Below are positions 40,138 through 46,655 of a DNA stretch of 51,554 nt, piece by piece. Under the pieces are notes generated by a model. It did not search any database. It saw nothing but the letters and a program-made list of their open reading frames with translations, and was not told the DNA's origin. This DNA is from a virus. The position numbers and the translations under genes were made by a program. The stretch lies in the IMG/VR virus record IMGVR_UViG_3300024348_000058, positions 1-51,554 of that record. The stretch is one strand, 5' to 3'. Within the stretch, counting starts at the first letter, position 1. Each line of letters starts with the position of its first letter.

Positions 40138-40215
40138 ACTTATGCTATTGTTGTATACCAATAAGAATTTGTTTCACCAATAGTAATATTAGTAACATGG
40201 TCATTGTATACATAG

Positions 40216-40551
40216 TTAATTATTAAATTTTTCACCTTCTATTTGTTTAGTTATTATTTCTTCTTGTTCTTCTGTTGTATATGCATCCCAATATCCTTTA
40301 GGACATTCTGAAGATAAAGATCTTAGTTTAAAGCTTAAGCTACATCCACAATCTCCACAACACGGTTGGGTACCTGGTGCAATACATTTATCTCCTCCAG
40401 CATCAAACAAAGAACACTTTACACATATTTGAAATCTATCAGTTGCTACTGCTTCAACATGCTCTTTTTTAAAAATGCTATTCTTAATTCCTTCTGCAAT
40501 TTTATCAGCATTTTTAAATACGTCAAGATACTTACTCCATTTACCTTTCAT
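40216..40551 (-). CDS. Zinc-binding conserved protein
   Basis: This 111-residue protein has a Cys cluster: ICVKCSLFDAGGDKCIAPGT then QPCCGDCGCSLSFK and SSECPKG. Eight or more Cys suggest two zinc sites. The pattern is familiar to me from Bacteroidota phages, but its function is not known. The start overlaps the end of the IHF-like gene by 11 bases. A 78-base gap without features separates it from the nuclease gene that follows. Confidence 0.65.
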   Translation of the reverse strand: MKGKWSKYLDVFKNADKIAEGIKNSIFKKEHVEAVATDRFQICVKCSLFDAGGDKCIAPGTQPCCGDCGCSLSFKLRSLSSECPKGYWDAYTTEEQEEIITKQIEGEKFNN

Positions 40552-40897
40552 TTCTAAACTTCTTTTTTTCTTTAATATCTTTTTGTATTTGATCCATTGC
40601 TATTTCCATTTGTCTTATTTTTTTAGATACATCTTCACTTTTTGCATATCCATTATAAGTTCTTTTAGCTATGTTACCCAACAGACTTTTGTTTTTGAGG
40701 ATAGCATTTTCTAACTTTTTTATTCTTAGTTCAAACGTACCTAATCCTTCCACATAAACTCTAGGGAATGATATATTTGATAATGACTTCCTTACCTTAG
40801 AGTAATAAAAAGAAATAAAGTCATCTACAACTTGCTCATGTACTCCTACCTCTTCAGCAATACCTTTTTTAAAATCTTTATGAGACTTGGGATACAT
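40541..40897 (-). CDS. IHF/HU-like DNA-binding protein
   Basis: This 118-residue protein starts MYPKSHKDFKKGIAEEVGVH with the two N-terminal helices of the HU/IHF fold. VVDDFISFYYSKVRKSLSNI leads to the beta hairpin FPRVYVEGLGTFELR. The C-terminal 50 residues are a Lys-rich helix that is absent from plain HU. An IHF-like gene at this position is a hallmark of crAss-like phages. It would bend DNA in replication, transcription or packaging. It overlaps both neighbours by 11-20 bases. Confidence 0.75.
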   Translation of the reverse strand: MYPKSHKDFKKGIAEEVGVHEQVVDDFISFYYSKVRKSLSNISFPRVYVEGLGTFELRIKKLENAILKNKSLLGNIAKRTYNGYAKSEDVSKKIRQMEIAMDQIQKDIKEKKKFRNER

Positions 40898-41249
40898 TGC
40901 CTAAGATTTTATAATCAAGTAATACTAAACCTTCTGACTGAACATTAATATCTTTATTTAAAGAAATTGTTTTTTTATTATTACCATCTTTGATGAGTAA
41001 TCCCTTTTTCTCAGCCTTTGTTATTGCATTTCTAGCTGATTGTGGGCTTTTAAATATATTTTTAGATACTAGGTCCAAACAGAATTTAGTAAGCTCTACA
41101 CCTTTATTCTTTGCTAGTTCACATAAAAACTTAATATCTGAATTAGATATTATTATATCATTAAAAAAACAGTATGTAAGTATTTGATACTTTATTGATG
41201 AATCAATACTTACTTTCAATTTCAAATCTACTTTATTTACTAACGCCAT
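40878..41249 (-). CDS. Winged-helix DNA-binding-like protein
   Basis: This 123-residue protein starts MALVNKVDLKLKVSIDSSIK and contains SARNAITKAEKKGLLIKDGN, a typical winged-helix recognition helix and wing. It lies beside the IHF-like gene, an arrangement I recall from crAss-like phages. A role as a regulator or replication/transcription accessory is inferred. Its ATG overlaps the stop of the endolysin gene (TAATG), so translation is coupled. Confidence 0.6.
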   Translation of the reverse strand: MALVNKVDLKLKVSIDSSIKYQILTYCFFNDIIISNSDIKFLCELAKNKGVELTKFCLDLVSKNIFKSPQSARNAITKAEKKGLLIKDGNNKKTISLNKDINVQSEGLVLLDYKILGNVSQVS

Positions 41250-42169
41250 TATAAACTCATTATCATATCAACCATGTCAGGATGAGGATATATATCTGAC
41301 TTACCACTTCTAACATTTCCGTGAGTCAGTAATCCTTTTACCTTACCATAGTACGCATCTTCCTGAAAATCAAAACCTTTTGAAGGTCCGTACTTTTTGA
41401 TATATTGTTTTAAACCTAATCTAATATCTATTTGATCTCTTTCAGCAACAAACTTAATCCACTTCTCAGTTTCTTTTATTTGTTTCTCAGAGTATGCATG
41501 CCATAATAGTTTACCTTTAAAAGCTTCTTGTAAACCTATCACTTGTTCTCTTTGACACAATGATTTTACGTATGTTCTGTTATTATTATCAAGATAACCC
41601 ATATTACATATTTCTAATCCTACAGAATGACGGTTCATATAACCAGAAGCAGTTCTTCCAAGATGCCATCCTTGACATCCTTCAGGAAATGCTTGAACCA
41701 TAACTCCGTCATAATCATCATTTCCATTTCTATGGTTAATTCCACCTAATACAAATTCAGTAGCTACTCTCCCTCTGCTATCTCTTCCCCAGTGATCAAT
41801 GCATCTATAAGGATTGTCATTACCTGCTGTGTGATGTAAAAATACATACTCATTCTTAATAGGTCCTTTTAAGTATTCTCCTTCTGGTAAATAATGTTTA
41901 TGTATTATCTGATTAAAAGGAGTATTAAAGTATTGCTTAGATGAATCAGTATCTTCATCAATATCTTCTGTTACTTGTGGTCCCTTTTGAAGTAAAATAG
42001 CCCATGTATCAGAACCTACAATACCATCAGCAGCTAAACTGTGAGATAATTGAAATCTAATTACATGCTTTTCTGTTTTAGGTCCAAATACTCCATCAGG
42101 AGAGATCATTAACTTTTGCTGTAAAGTTTTTACATCATTGCCCGTATCACCTTTTTTTAGCAGTCTCAT
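41249..42169 (-). CDS. Endolysin: N-acetylmuramoyl-L-alanine amidase
   Basis: This 306-residue protein has an N-terminal peptidoglycan-binding domain, residues 1-65 (DVKTLQQKLMISPDGVFG, GIVGSDTWAIL). An amidase_2 domain spans residues about 100-300. Zinc ligands can be placed at YVFLHHTAG and GWHLG, with a third His near the C-terminus in SDIYPHP. The domain cleaves the amide between muramic acid and the stem peptide and releases progeny. There is no signal peptide, so a holin or membrane protein must let it out; candidates are the membrane proteins encoded just upstream. Confidence 0.9.
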   Translation of the reverse strand: MRLLKKGDTGNDVKTLQQKLMISPDGVFGPKTEKHVIRFQLSHSLAADGIVGSDTWAILLQKGPQVTEDIDEDTDSSKQYFNTPFNQIIHKHYLPEGEYLKGPIKNEYVFLHHTAGNDNPYRCIDHWGRDSRGRVATEFVLGGINHRNGNDDYDGVMVQAFPEGCQGWHLGRTASGYMNRHSVGLEICNMGYLDNNNRTYVKSLCQREQVIGLQEAFKGKLLWHAYSEKQIKETEKWIKFVAERDQIDIRLGLKQYIKKYGPSKGFDFQEDAYYGKVKGLLTHGNVRSGKSDIYPHPDMVDMIMSL

Positions 42170-42170
42170 G

Positions 42171-42473
42171 TTATTCTACATTAGTTGCTGCCTTCTCCAT
42201 TGCTGCTTTAAACTCTTTCTCATCTTCTGATGGACCTTCTGCACCTTGTTGTTGGGCTGCAGCTTGTGCCATAAAGATTTGAGCTTGCAGTCTTTCTGCT
42301 CTAGCTTTATCAATGGTAGCTAATAACTCCTCATATTCTGCTTGAACAGTAAGATGTGGAATGTTGTCTTTGTAAAATGCTGTAATTTCTTCTCTACGGC
42401 TAGCCAACTCTTCTTTTGTTAGCTGAGGATCTTTATCCTGAAGTTCTGGATTTAGTTTTTTAACGTCTGACAT
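42171..42473 (-). CDS. Small helical protein before the endolysin
   Basis: This 100-residue protein starts MSDVKKLNPELQDKDPQLTK and consists of long charged helices ending in a Gln/Ala-rich stretch (QAQIFMAQAAAQQQGAEG) and an acidic tail. It is separated from the endolysin gene by one base and is preceded by a consensus promoter. It has no transmembrane segment. A role in virion assembly or lysis timing is possible but not shown. Confidence 0.55.
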   Translation of the reverse strand: MSDVKKLNPELQDKDPQLTKEELASRREEITAFYKDNIPHLTVQAEYEELLATIDKARAERLQAQIFMAQAAAQQQGAEGPSEDEKEFKAAMEKAATNVE

Positions 42474-42503
42474 TTCTTTTGGTTTTAAAATTAAACATTA
42501 GTA

Positions 42504-42534
42504 CAAATATATACAAATAGTTTAAATTTCAAAA
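42504..42534 (-). promoter_or_regulatory. Bacteroidota-type promoter for the endolysin cassette
   Basis: On the minus strand the sequence reads TTTTG, 18 bases, then TATATTTG, close to the TTTG-N19-21-TAnnTTTG consensus. RNA would start near 42497, about 24 bases before the ATG at 42473. It lies in the only gap (79 bases) of this part of the operon. Confidence 0.6.
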
Positions 42535-42552
42535 GTTTAAAGACGTTTTATT

Positions 42553-42804
42553 TTATTCCGGTGGAAATAACGGATTTTTTTCTATAAGGTTTATCATATC
42601 AACTAGATCCGATTTGATGTACGTTTTAAAGCTTATAGCATAATTTTCTACTGGCCAATTATCATCATCAATAGTAGTACTGTCTGGTGTAATAAATGGT
42701 GAAGCATTACCAACTGTTTTGTAAAATGTATAAGGTTGAGGATCACAACATGTGTCCTGTATTTGTTTAGTAAATCCTAATTCTATTAAATCTCCTTCTG
42801 TCAT
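42553..42804 (-). CDS. Hypothetical protein
   Basis: This 83-residue protein starts MTEGDLIELGFTKQIQDTCC and contains a Cys-Cys pair and a mixed beta pattern (PYTFYKTVG, YAISFKTYIK). Two bases separate it from the gene upstream. The 79-base gap downstream holds the endolysin promoter. I do not recognise it; proteins with this pattern (short, starting with an Asp-Leu-Ile-Glu-Leu-Gly-Phe segment) are common in Bacteroidota phages. Confidence 0.55.
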   Translation of the reverse strand: MTEGDLIELGFTKQIQDTCCDPQPYTFYKTVGNASPFITPDSTTIDDDNWPVENYAISFKTYIKSDLVDMINLIEKNPLFPPE

Positions 42805-42806
42805 GA

Positions 42807-42971
42807 CTATTTATTTTTGCATTCCTTCTTATGGCTAAACCAACCTCCACACTTGCATTTGATATAATATACTGCAGTAGTAACTACTGGTGCTGACGCA
42901 ACTGCTGTAAATATATTTGGGTGCCAATGCTCTCCACATATGCCTAATGTATGTTTTATGACTTCAATCAT
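42807..42971 (-). CDS. Small protein with a hydrophobic segment (54 aa)
   Basis: Translation from the ATG at 42971 gives 54 residues: MIEVIKHTLGICGEHWHPNI, then FTAVASAPVVTTAVYYI, a possible transmembrane span, then KCKCGGWFSHKKECKNK. Three or four Cys at the end may bind metal. The ATG abuts the previous stop (TAAATG), and the stop lies two bases from the next gene. Membrane position near the endolysin raises the possibility of a lysis role, but this is not shown by any motif. Confidence 0.6.
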   Translation of the reverse strand: MIEVIKHTLGICGEHWHPNIFTAVASAPVVTTAVYYIKCKCGGWFSHKKECKNK

Positions 42972-43226
42972 TTACCTTCTAGACTTAGCACCAGAACATT
43001 TCCACCTTTTACGAGATAGATTGTTTGGTGTATTTGGATCATTTCTTTTTTTCTTAGATACTCTTTTTTTAATACCTAAACTTCTAGCACAGTAACTATC
43101 TCCTTTTGATGTACCAGGTTTTACTCTTGGTCCACCACCTTTAGCTTTTCCTGCTTGTCCGTAACTTACTTTCTTACCAGACTTAGTTACTTTAACTTTT
43201 GCTTTTCCTTTTCTTGGTGTTGCCAT
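42972..43226 (-). CDS. Lys/Arg-rich small protein
   Basis: This 84-residue protein starts MATPRKGKAKVKVTKSGKKV. Almost a third of its residues are Lys or Arg. It contains GPRVKPGTSKGDSYCARSLG and ends LSRKRWKCSGAKSRR, where Cys, Trp and basic residues form a characteristic pattern that I recall from small proteins in marine viruses. A nucleic-acid-binding or virion-DNA role is inferred. It shares a junction with its neighbours in the run of four basic genes. Confidence 0.65.
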   Translation of the reverse strand: MATPRKGKAKVKVTKSGKKVSYGQAGKAKGGGPRVKPGTSKGDSYCARSLGIKKRVSKKKRNDPNTPNNLSRKRWKCSGAKSRR

Positions 43227-43468
43227 TATCTTTTCTTTCCTTTATGTAAACCATGACTTGCATGTTGTTTACCTTTTTTTGTAGCTGCACGTTTCTTTTT
43301 ATTTGCTGCAGCCAGCTTTGCTTTACCCTTTTTAGTGCTTTTTAACTTAGCAATAGTTTTTTTTGGTGCATATACTTCACCTGTCTCTGAACTCTTCTTA
43401 CCTGAAGCCGTTGTCCATTTTTGTTTAGTCCATCTACTTAGGCTTTTTTGTTGTTTAGTTTTTGCCAT
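43226..43468 (-). CDS. Lys-rich protein, DUF5872-like
   Basis: This 80-residue protein starts MAKTKQQKSLSRWTKQKWTT and continues SGKKSSETGEVYAPKKTIAK, which resembles the DUF5872 pattern (Arg-Trp, Lys-Trp, Ser-Gly-Lys, Gly-Glu, Tyr-x-Pro-Lys). The C-terminal half is nearly all Lys, Ala and Gly. A DNA-binding, histone-like role is plausible. The TAATG junctions with both neighbours support a real gene in a coupled series. Confidence 0.7.
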   Translation of the reverse strand: MAKTKQQKSLSRWTKQKWTTASGKKSSETGEVYAPKKTIAKLKSTKKGKAKLAAANKKKRAATKKGKQHASHGLHKGKKR

Positions 43469-43590
43469 TACCTTGTCTTTTTACGTACACAATTATTTAC
43501 GGTCTTACTTCCTTTTTTCTTCACGCCTTTTTTTACGTATCCAGTCCAGCAAGATGATTTCTTTTTAGTTCTTTTATTTGGTAGAGCCAT
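43468..43590 (-). CDS. Very small basic Cys-Trp protein (40 aa)
   Basis: The ATG at 43590 gives 40 residues: MALPNKRTKKKSSCWTGYVK, then KKGSKTVNNCVRKKTR. The pattern Cys-Trp-x-Gly-Tyr ... Gly-x-Lys ... Val-x-Asn-Cys recurs in small proteins of phages and large viruses. The stop overlaps the start of the DUF5872-like gene by one base (TAATG) and the start overlaps the upstream stop likewise. It is too short for most gene finders. The function is unknown. Confidence 0.7.
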   Translation of the reverse strand: MALPNKRTKKKSSCWTGYVKKGVKKKGSKTVNNCVRKKTR

Positions 43591-43817
43591 TACTTCTTAT
43601 GTTTACATTGAGTCTGCTCAAGTCTAATAAGATCTTTTTCTAAATCTACAATTCTATCTTCACACTCATTTATCAATCTTATCTTCTTTTCCAGTCTAGA
43701 TTCTATAACTTCTATATCATCCGATAACTGTGCTATCTGACTGTATGCTATACCCATTGTGAATATAATACCTATAATCCAAATTATATTACCAATATTT
43801 AGGGTTAGATCTTTCAT
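43590..43817 (-). CDS. Membrane-anchored coiled-coil protein
   Basis: This 75-residue protein starts MKDLTLNIGNIIWIIGIIFT with one N-terminal transmembrane helix (about residues 8-27). The rest is a charged coiled coil (DDIEVIESRLEKKIRLINEC). This layout resembles an inner-membrane spanin or a holin accessory. The neighbouring endolysin makes lysis a sensible guess, but no matching outer spanin is evident. Both junctions are one-base overlaps. Confidence 0.65.
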   Translation of the reverse strand: MKDLTLNIGNIIWIIGIIFTMGIAYSQIAQLSDDIEVIESRLEKKIRLINECEDRIVDLEKDLIRLEQTQCKHKK

Positions 43818-44011
43818 TACTTTTTAGATTTATATCCGCCTCCGTTAGCTTTGTAACGTTTAGCAAGCATCTGAGCTTTACGAGCAGACCATTGTCCCGG
43901 TGCTCCTCCTTTACCTCCAGCTTTGATAGAGTTAAATAATCTTTTACGCATTCCCGGTTTTGTGTAATTACCCGAACTATTTACGGTACTTTTTTTCTTT
44001 TTTGTTGCCAT
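43817..44011 (-). CDS. Basic small protein with Gly-Gln-Trp-Ser-Ala-Arg motif
   Basis: This 64-residue protein starts MATKKKKSTVNSSGNYTKPG. A motif KAGGKGGAPGQWSARKAQML recurs in many phage proteins of this type, followed by KRYKANGGGYKSKK. It is highly basic throughout. With the genes at 42972, 43226 and 43468 it makes a series of four Lys-rich proteins at the start of the late operon. A nucleic-acid-binding or condensing role is inferred; the motif is recognised by recall only. Confidence 0.7.
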   Translation of the reverse strand: MATKKKKSTVNSSGNYTKPGMRKRLFNSIKAGGKGGAPGQWSARKAQMLAKRYKANGGGYKSKK

Positions 44012-44013
44012 TG

Positions 44014-44340
44014 TTACTCATTTATAGTTTGTGGATATATTTTATTAACGAGTTTCTGCAGCTTAGCACACTTCTCATAAGCTTCCTCTTCAATATAATA
44101 ACTAATCATATTTTCTAATTCTTCTTGCATTGGTCCTTCAGATGGATCAAATGCCATGACAGCTTCGCCCCCTTTTGTAAATCTTTCAGTCAACAAGTCT
44201 TCAAATGTTATTTGATTAGTTAGCACTAAATAGGAATTGTTATATGCTGTCTCAAGCATTACTGCGTCTAGTTGCATTTGCTCTATTTCATTCAGTCCAT
44301 TTTTATTATCCTCCCCGCTGTTGTCATCCCAATTTGCCAT
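44014..44340 (-). CDS. First gene of the leftward operon, acidic protein
   Basis: This 108-residue protein starts MANWDDNSGEDNKNGLNEIE. It is acidic and helical, with a repeat-like C-terminal pair of helices (EEEAYEKCAKLQKLVNKIYP). It is the first gene after the non-coding divide and is followed two bases later by the basic gene 43817-44011. An acidic protein next to strongly basic ones may act with them, but this is inference. The family is unknown. Confidence 0.55.
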   Translation of the reverse strand: MANWDDNSGEDNKNGLNEIEQMQLDAVMLETAYNNSYLVLTNQITFEDLLTERFTKGGEAVMAFDPSEGPMQEELENMISYYIEEEAYEKCAKLQKLVNKIYPQTINE

Positions 44341-44593
44341 ATTTTCATTTTTAAGTTAAACTGCGTCTATAGAAACAATATACTAAAATTATAAATCCTA
44401 TAAAAATTTTTCCGTCATAACATACCCCTCACTTGAGTAAAAAAGTTTGTACACCCCTATCCCGGCCCTGGCAAAATTATATATTTAGCGTGCTTGAGAT
44501 GCCATAATAAACTGCTCCCCACCTAGTGTTTGTGGTTGGGGGTACCCCTGTAATGTTCCACAATTTTAATTAATTTTTTAAATATTTTAAATT
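44341..44593. promoter_or_regulatory. Divergent control region between late and early arms
   Basis: No gene is visible in these 253 bases. The base composition is mixed, with a C/G-rich stretch near 44450-44470. On the minus strand 44479-44472 reads TAATTTTG, a possible -7 box for the late arm, without a clear -33. On the plus side a hairpin of CCCCACC (44517-44523) with GGTTGGGG overlaps the perfect palindrome GGGGTACCCC (44539-44548), so the two cannot form together. A+T-rich sequence leads to the ATG at 44594. The motif CTGCTCCCCACCT recurs before other plus-strand genes. Confidence 0.6.
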
Positions 44594-44923
44594 ATGGTTT
44601 ACTTTAGAAAACTAAACATCAATGAGTCAACTGGCTCAGCAACAATCATCGTGAGCTCAGCTCCAATGTCAAACAACAAGACTACACTTGCTGGTCTGTC
44701 TGTTGCTACAAGAACACAAGGGAACATCTCCTTTGGTGTGTTATCTCTAATAGACCCTGAAACTAATCAGGTGATGAAGAGTACTCATCCAACAATCAAA
44801 GCTCTTGGGCAAAAGCTCAACCTTGGTGATGAGATGGCTGGCTTCAGGTTAAGTGAGCAAAAAGTAGTTAATCTACAGACTGGTGAAGAGAACCAGAACC
44901 TGTTCTGGGTTGAACAAGCCTAA
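44594..44923 (+). CDS. Early-arm protein, paralogue 1
   Basis: This 109-residue protein starts MVYFRKLNINESTGSATIIV. It aligns along its whole length with the gene at 45120-45455, sharing more than half of the positions, including ISFGVLSL, DPET, HPTIK and GFRLS. It is a soluble mixed beta protein with no signal or transmembrane segment. It is the first gene of the rightward arm, followed ten bases later by a terminator, so it is its own transcript. Separate transcription at the start of the arm suggests an abundant early protein, perhaps DNA-binding or host-directed. The family is unknown to me. Confidence 0.7.
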   Translation: MVYFRKLNINESTGSATIIVSSAPMSNNKTTLAGLSVATRTQGNISFGVLSLIDPETNQVMKSTHPTIKALGQKLNLGDEMAGFRLSEQKVVNLQTGEENQNLFWVEQA

Positions 44924-44932
44924 TCAGGAACA

Positions 44933-44961
44933 AGGGGTGTGTGTAACAGCACACCTCTTTT
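44933..44961 (+). terminator. Terminator after paralogue 1
   Basis: AGGGGTGTG pairs with CACACCTCT (one G-U pair) around an eight-base loop, followed by four T. It starts ten bases after the stop of the first paralogue. Confidence 0.85.
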
Positions 44962-45119
44962 AAACGTTCTACTGCTTTAGGGTATACATTTACATTCTAT
45001 TGCTATAGACCATACAATCCTATTGTATATATTCACTGCTTCCTTCCTCTTTCACTTCTCCCCACCTATAATACGTATACATTTATACATAAAATAATTA
45101 TTCATTAAATACATTTATT
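44962..45119 (+). promoter_or_regulatory. Leader and promoter region of paralogue 2
   Basis: This gap carries a perfect 7-bp inverted repeat ATACAAT-CCT-ATTGTAT at 45012-45028, an operator-like element. A C-rich motif CACTGCTTCCTTCCTCT follows at 45035-45051, and CTCCCCACCT at 45058-45067 repeats the sequence before paralogue 1. TATACATTTA occurs twice. No exact TAnnTTTG box is seen; TACATTTA at about 45078 differs in the last base. Confidence 0.5.
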
Positions 45120-45455
45120 ATGCAAACAGCAGTTTATTTTAGAAAATTTAGTATCAATCAGAATACTAACAGTGCAACACTTATTGTATCAGACGTACCA
45201 ATGGTACAATCTGAAACTACTATAGCCGGTTTAAAAGTGGCAAGTAGAAAGCAGACCAACATTAGCTTTGGTGTGTTAAGCCTAATGGACCCAGAGACAG
45301 GTCAAGTAATGAAGGCAGATCATCCTACAATAAAACAATTACAGGACAAACTAAACAGAGGTGATAAGATGCCTGGCTTTAGATTGTCTGATAATCCAGT
45401 AATGAACCTATCAACTGGAGAAGAAACAGACTTGAGATGGGTTGAGGCAGTTTAG
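45120..45455 (+). CDS. Early-arm protein, paralogue 2
   Basis: This 111-residue protein starts MQTAVYFRKFSINQNTNSAT and is a paralogue of 44594-44923. The shared core is ISFGVLSL, DPETGQVMK, HPTIK and GFRLSDNP. The divergent regions are the N-terminus and residues 28-43. It has its own leader with an inverted repeat and its own terminator. Retention of two separately regulated copies suggests dosage or split roles. No catalytic motif is visible, and no family is recognised. Confidence 0.7.
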   Translation: MQTAVYFRKFSINQNTNSATLIVSDVPMVQSETTIAGLKVASRKQTNISFGVLSLMDPETGQVMKADHPTIKQLQDKLNRGDKMPGFRLSDNPVMNLSTGEETDLRWVEAV

Positions 45456-45476
45456 TTTAGTAAACCGTAGATAAAT

Positions 45477-45516
45477 TGATTAATCAGTGTAAAAGCTGGT
45501 TAATCTTTTTATTTTT
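45477..45516 (+). terminator. Terminator after paralogue 2
   Basis: GATTAATCAG pairs with CTGGTTAATC (one G-U pair) around an eight-base loop, followed by TTTTTATTTTTT. It begins 22 bases after the stop codon. Confidence 0.9.
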
Positions 45517-45869
45517 TGTGCATTAATGTGTGTTATACAAACAGTATGACATCACATACCCACAATATACCACCTTTTACCACTATCATAACTACCATAG
45601 CACATTAATATATTAATATAGCTAACACTACTACAAGAGTAGCAATTACACTCAACAATACTACATGGGTAATGTTTGTCTCTTCCTCTATAGGATAATA
45701 GACATAGTACCCGCAATATCAATAATGATAACAATAATAAACTCACTTGTAAAACAAGGGTAGATACCATAACAATTGGTTAAGTGAGCAAAGAATCAGG
45801 GGAATAAGGTTATGCGTTAAAACCTGAATGAATGTTATTATATTTTACTAATCACTAATACTTAATCAA
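45517..45869 (+). promoter_or_regulatory. Structured non-coding interval before membrane-protein cluster
   Basis: No convincing gene is visible on the plus strand. A 12-base element ATACAAACAGTA at 45536 recurs at 46997. At 45742-45788, CTCACTT pairs with AAGTGAG and encloses ACCA/TGGT, while an alternative hairpin CTTGT-AAA-ACAAG uses part of the same left arm. Another hairpin, AGGTT with AACCT, follows near 45810-45830. The layout suggests a leader RNA with alternative folds. A TATATTTT box near 45845 is a weak promoter candidate. Confidence 0.45.
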
Positions 45870-46076
45870 ATGAAGAATACTAAAATCATGTTGGCTACAG
45901 TAACAACCTTTATCCTAACTGTAATATTCGTAAACACAATCGTATGGTATCTAGAAGATACTTGGACATTTAAAGAATGCTTTGCTCATGGTGCAACCAT
46001 AGGCTTCTCAGTAATCTTTGGATGGTTACCAGCAATATTCGTTGGTCAAGACGTAAATGAAAAACTTAATCACTAA
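45870..46076 (+). CDS. Small two-helix membrane protein
   Basis: This 68-residue protein starts MKNTKIMLATVTTFILTVIF. Two hydrophobic spans (about residues 7-27 and 40-60) are separated by a polar loop with a Cys (EDTWTFKECFAHG). This layout fits a small inner-membrane protein such as a superinfection-exclusion factor or an early membrane-active protein. It begins the membrane cluster, with the lipoprotein gene starting 19 bases after its stop. The family is unknown. Confidence 0.6.
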   Translation: MKNTKIMLATVTTFILTVIFVNTIVWYLEDTWTFKECFAHGATIGFSVIFGWLPAIFVGQDVNEKLNH

Positions 46077-46095
46077 TCACTTAATTAAAACCATT

Positions 46096-46455
46096 ATGAA
46101 ACATTTATTCATAGGCTTATGCCTAACCTTAGCATTCACCTCTTGTCAGAAAGAGGAATTAGAAATTACTGAACCAGAACAAATACAGTGTACTAACATA
46201 CTTATTCAATATAATCGTGAAGTAGAATTAGTTGACTACAATGTAGCTTGGCCTACTAATCAATGTTTACCATTGTTACCTACGTCTTCAGACTATGACT
46301 ATGTATATATAGTTAAACCATGGTATGTACCAGGAGCAAATGGACAACCAGAGTATGTAGGAGATGATTTATATTATCTCTTTGATGATAGACTTATCAA
46401 TGATGGTCAACAAAACGTAGTAATAACAGTTCAATCCTTAATAGCAAAATTATGA
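46096..46455 (+). CDS. Predicted lipoprotein
   Basis: From the ATG at 46096 it has 119 residues. The N-terminus MKHLFIGLCLTLAFTSCQKE is a lipoprotein signal with Ser-Cys at the cleavage point, as in Bacteroidota lipoproteins. An in-frame ATG 39 bases upstream would place the signal deep inside the protein, so the downstream start is chosen. The mature part is acidic at first (EELEITEPEQIQCTN) and then Tyr/Pro-rich. It overlaps the next gene by four bases. Phage lipoproteins often block superinfection at the cell surface; that is an inference here. Confidence 0.7.
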   Translation: MKHLFIGLCLTLAFTSCQKEELEITEPEQIQCTNILIQYNREVELVDYNVAWPTNQCLPLLPTSSDYDYVYIVKPWYVPGANGQPEYVGDDLYYLFDDRLINDGQQNVVITVQSLIAKL

Positions 46456-46625
46456 AAAAGAAATTCCTTTACCTTATGTTACTCCTATTCATAGGAGGAC
46501 CAGTATTACAGTCATGTGGATCCACACGTAACAGATGTGGGACATCAAAAAACAAAAAAGCTTGGGCCAAGAAAAACTATTGGGTATCCAAGAAAAAACA
46601 CAAGAGATCCAAATGGGGTCGTTAA
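46452..46625 (+). CDS. Small basic lipoprotein (57 aa)
   Basis: The ATG at 46452 overlaps the stop of the previous gene (ATGA). The protein starts MKKKFLYLMLLLFIGGPVLQ, then SCGSTRNRC, a lipoprotein signal followed by a strongly basic C-terminus (KKAWAKKNYWVSKKKHKRSK). It is too short for most gene finders. A basic, lipid-anchored peptide could act as an outer spanin or bind envelope components, but it lies in the early arm, away from the endolysin. The function is unknown. Confidence 0.7.
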   Translation: MKKKFLYLMLLLFIGGPVLQSCGSTRNRCGTSKNKKAWAKKNYWVSKKKHKRSKWGR

Positions 46626-46655
46626 TCAATAATCAATCACTTAATAAATCAAATT

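Noticed and set aside
40138-40161. TTG start adding eight residues to the nuclease
   Set aside because: The ATG at 40137 is a better start and the added residues do not look conserved in type.
45552-45770. A 72-residue minus-strand open frame with a hydrophobic start
   Set aside because: It runs opposite to all genes of this arm, lies in a structured non-coding interval and has low-complexity composition; no start signal is evident.
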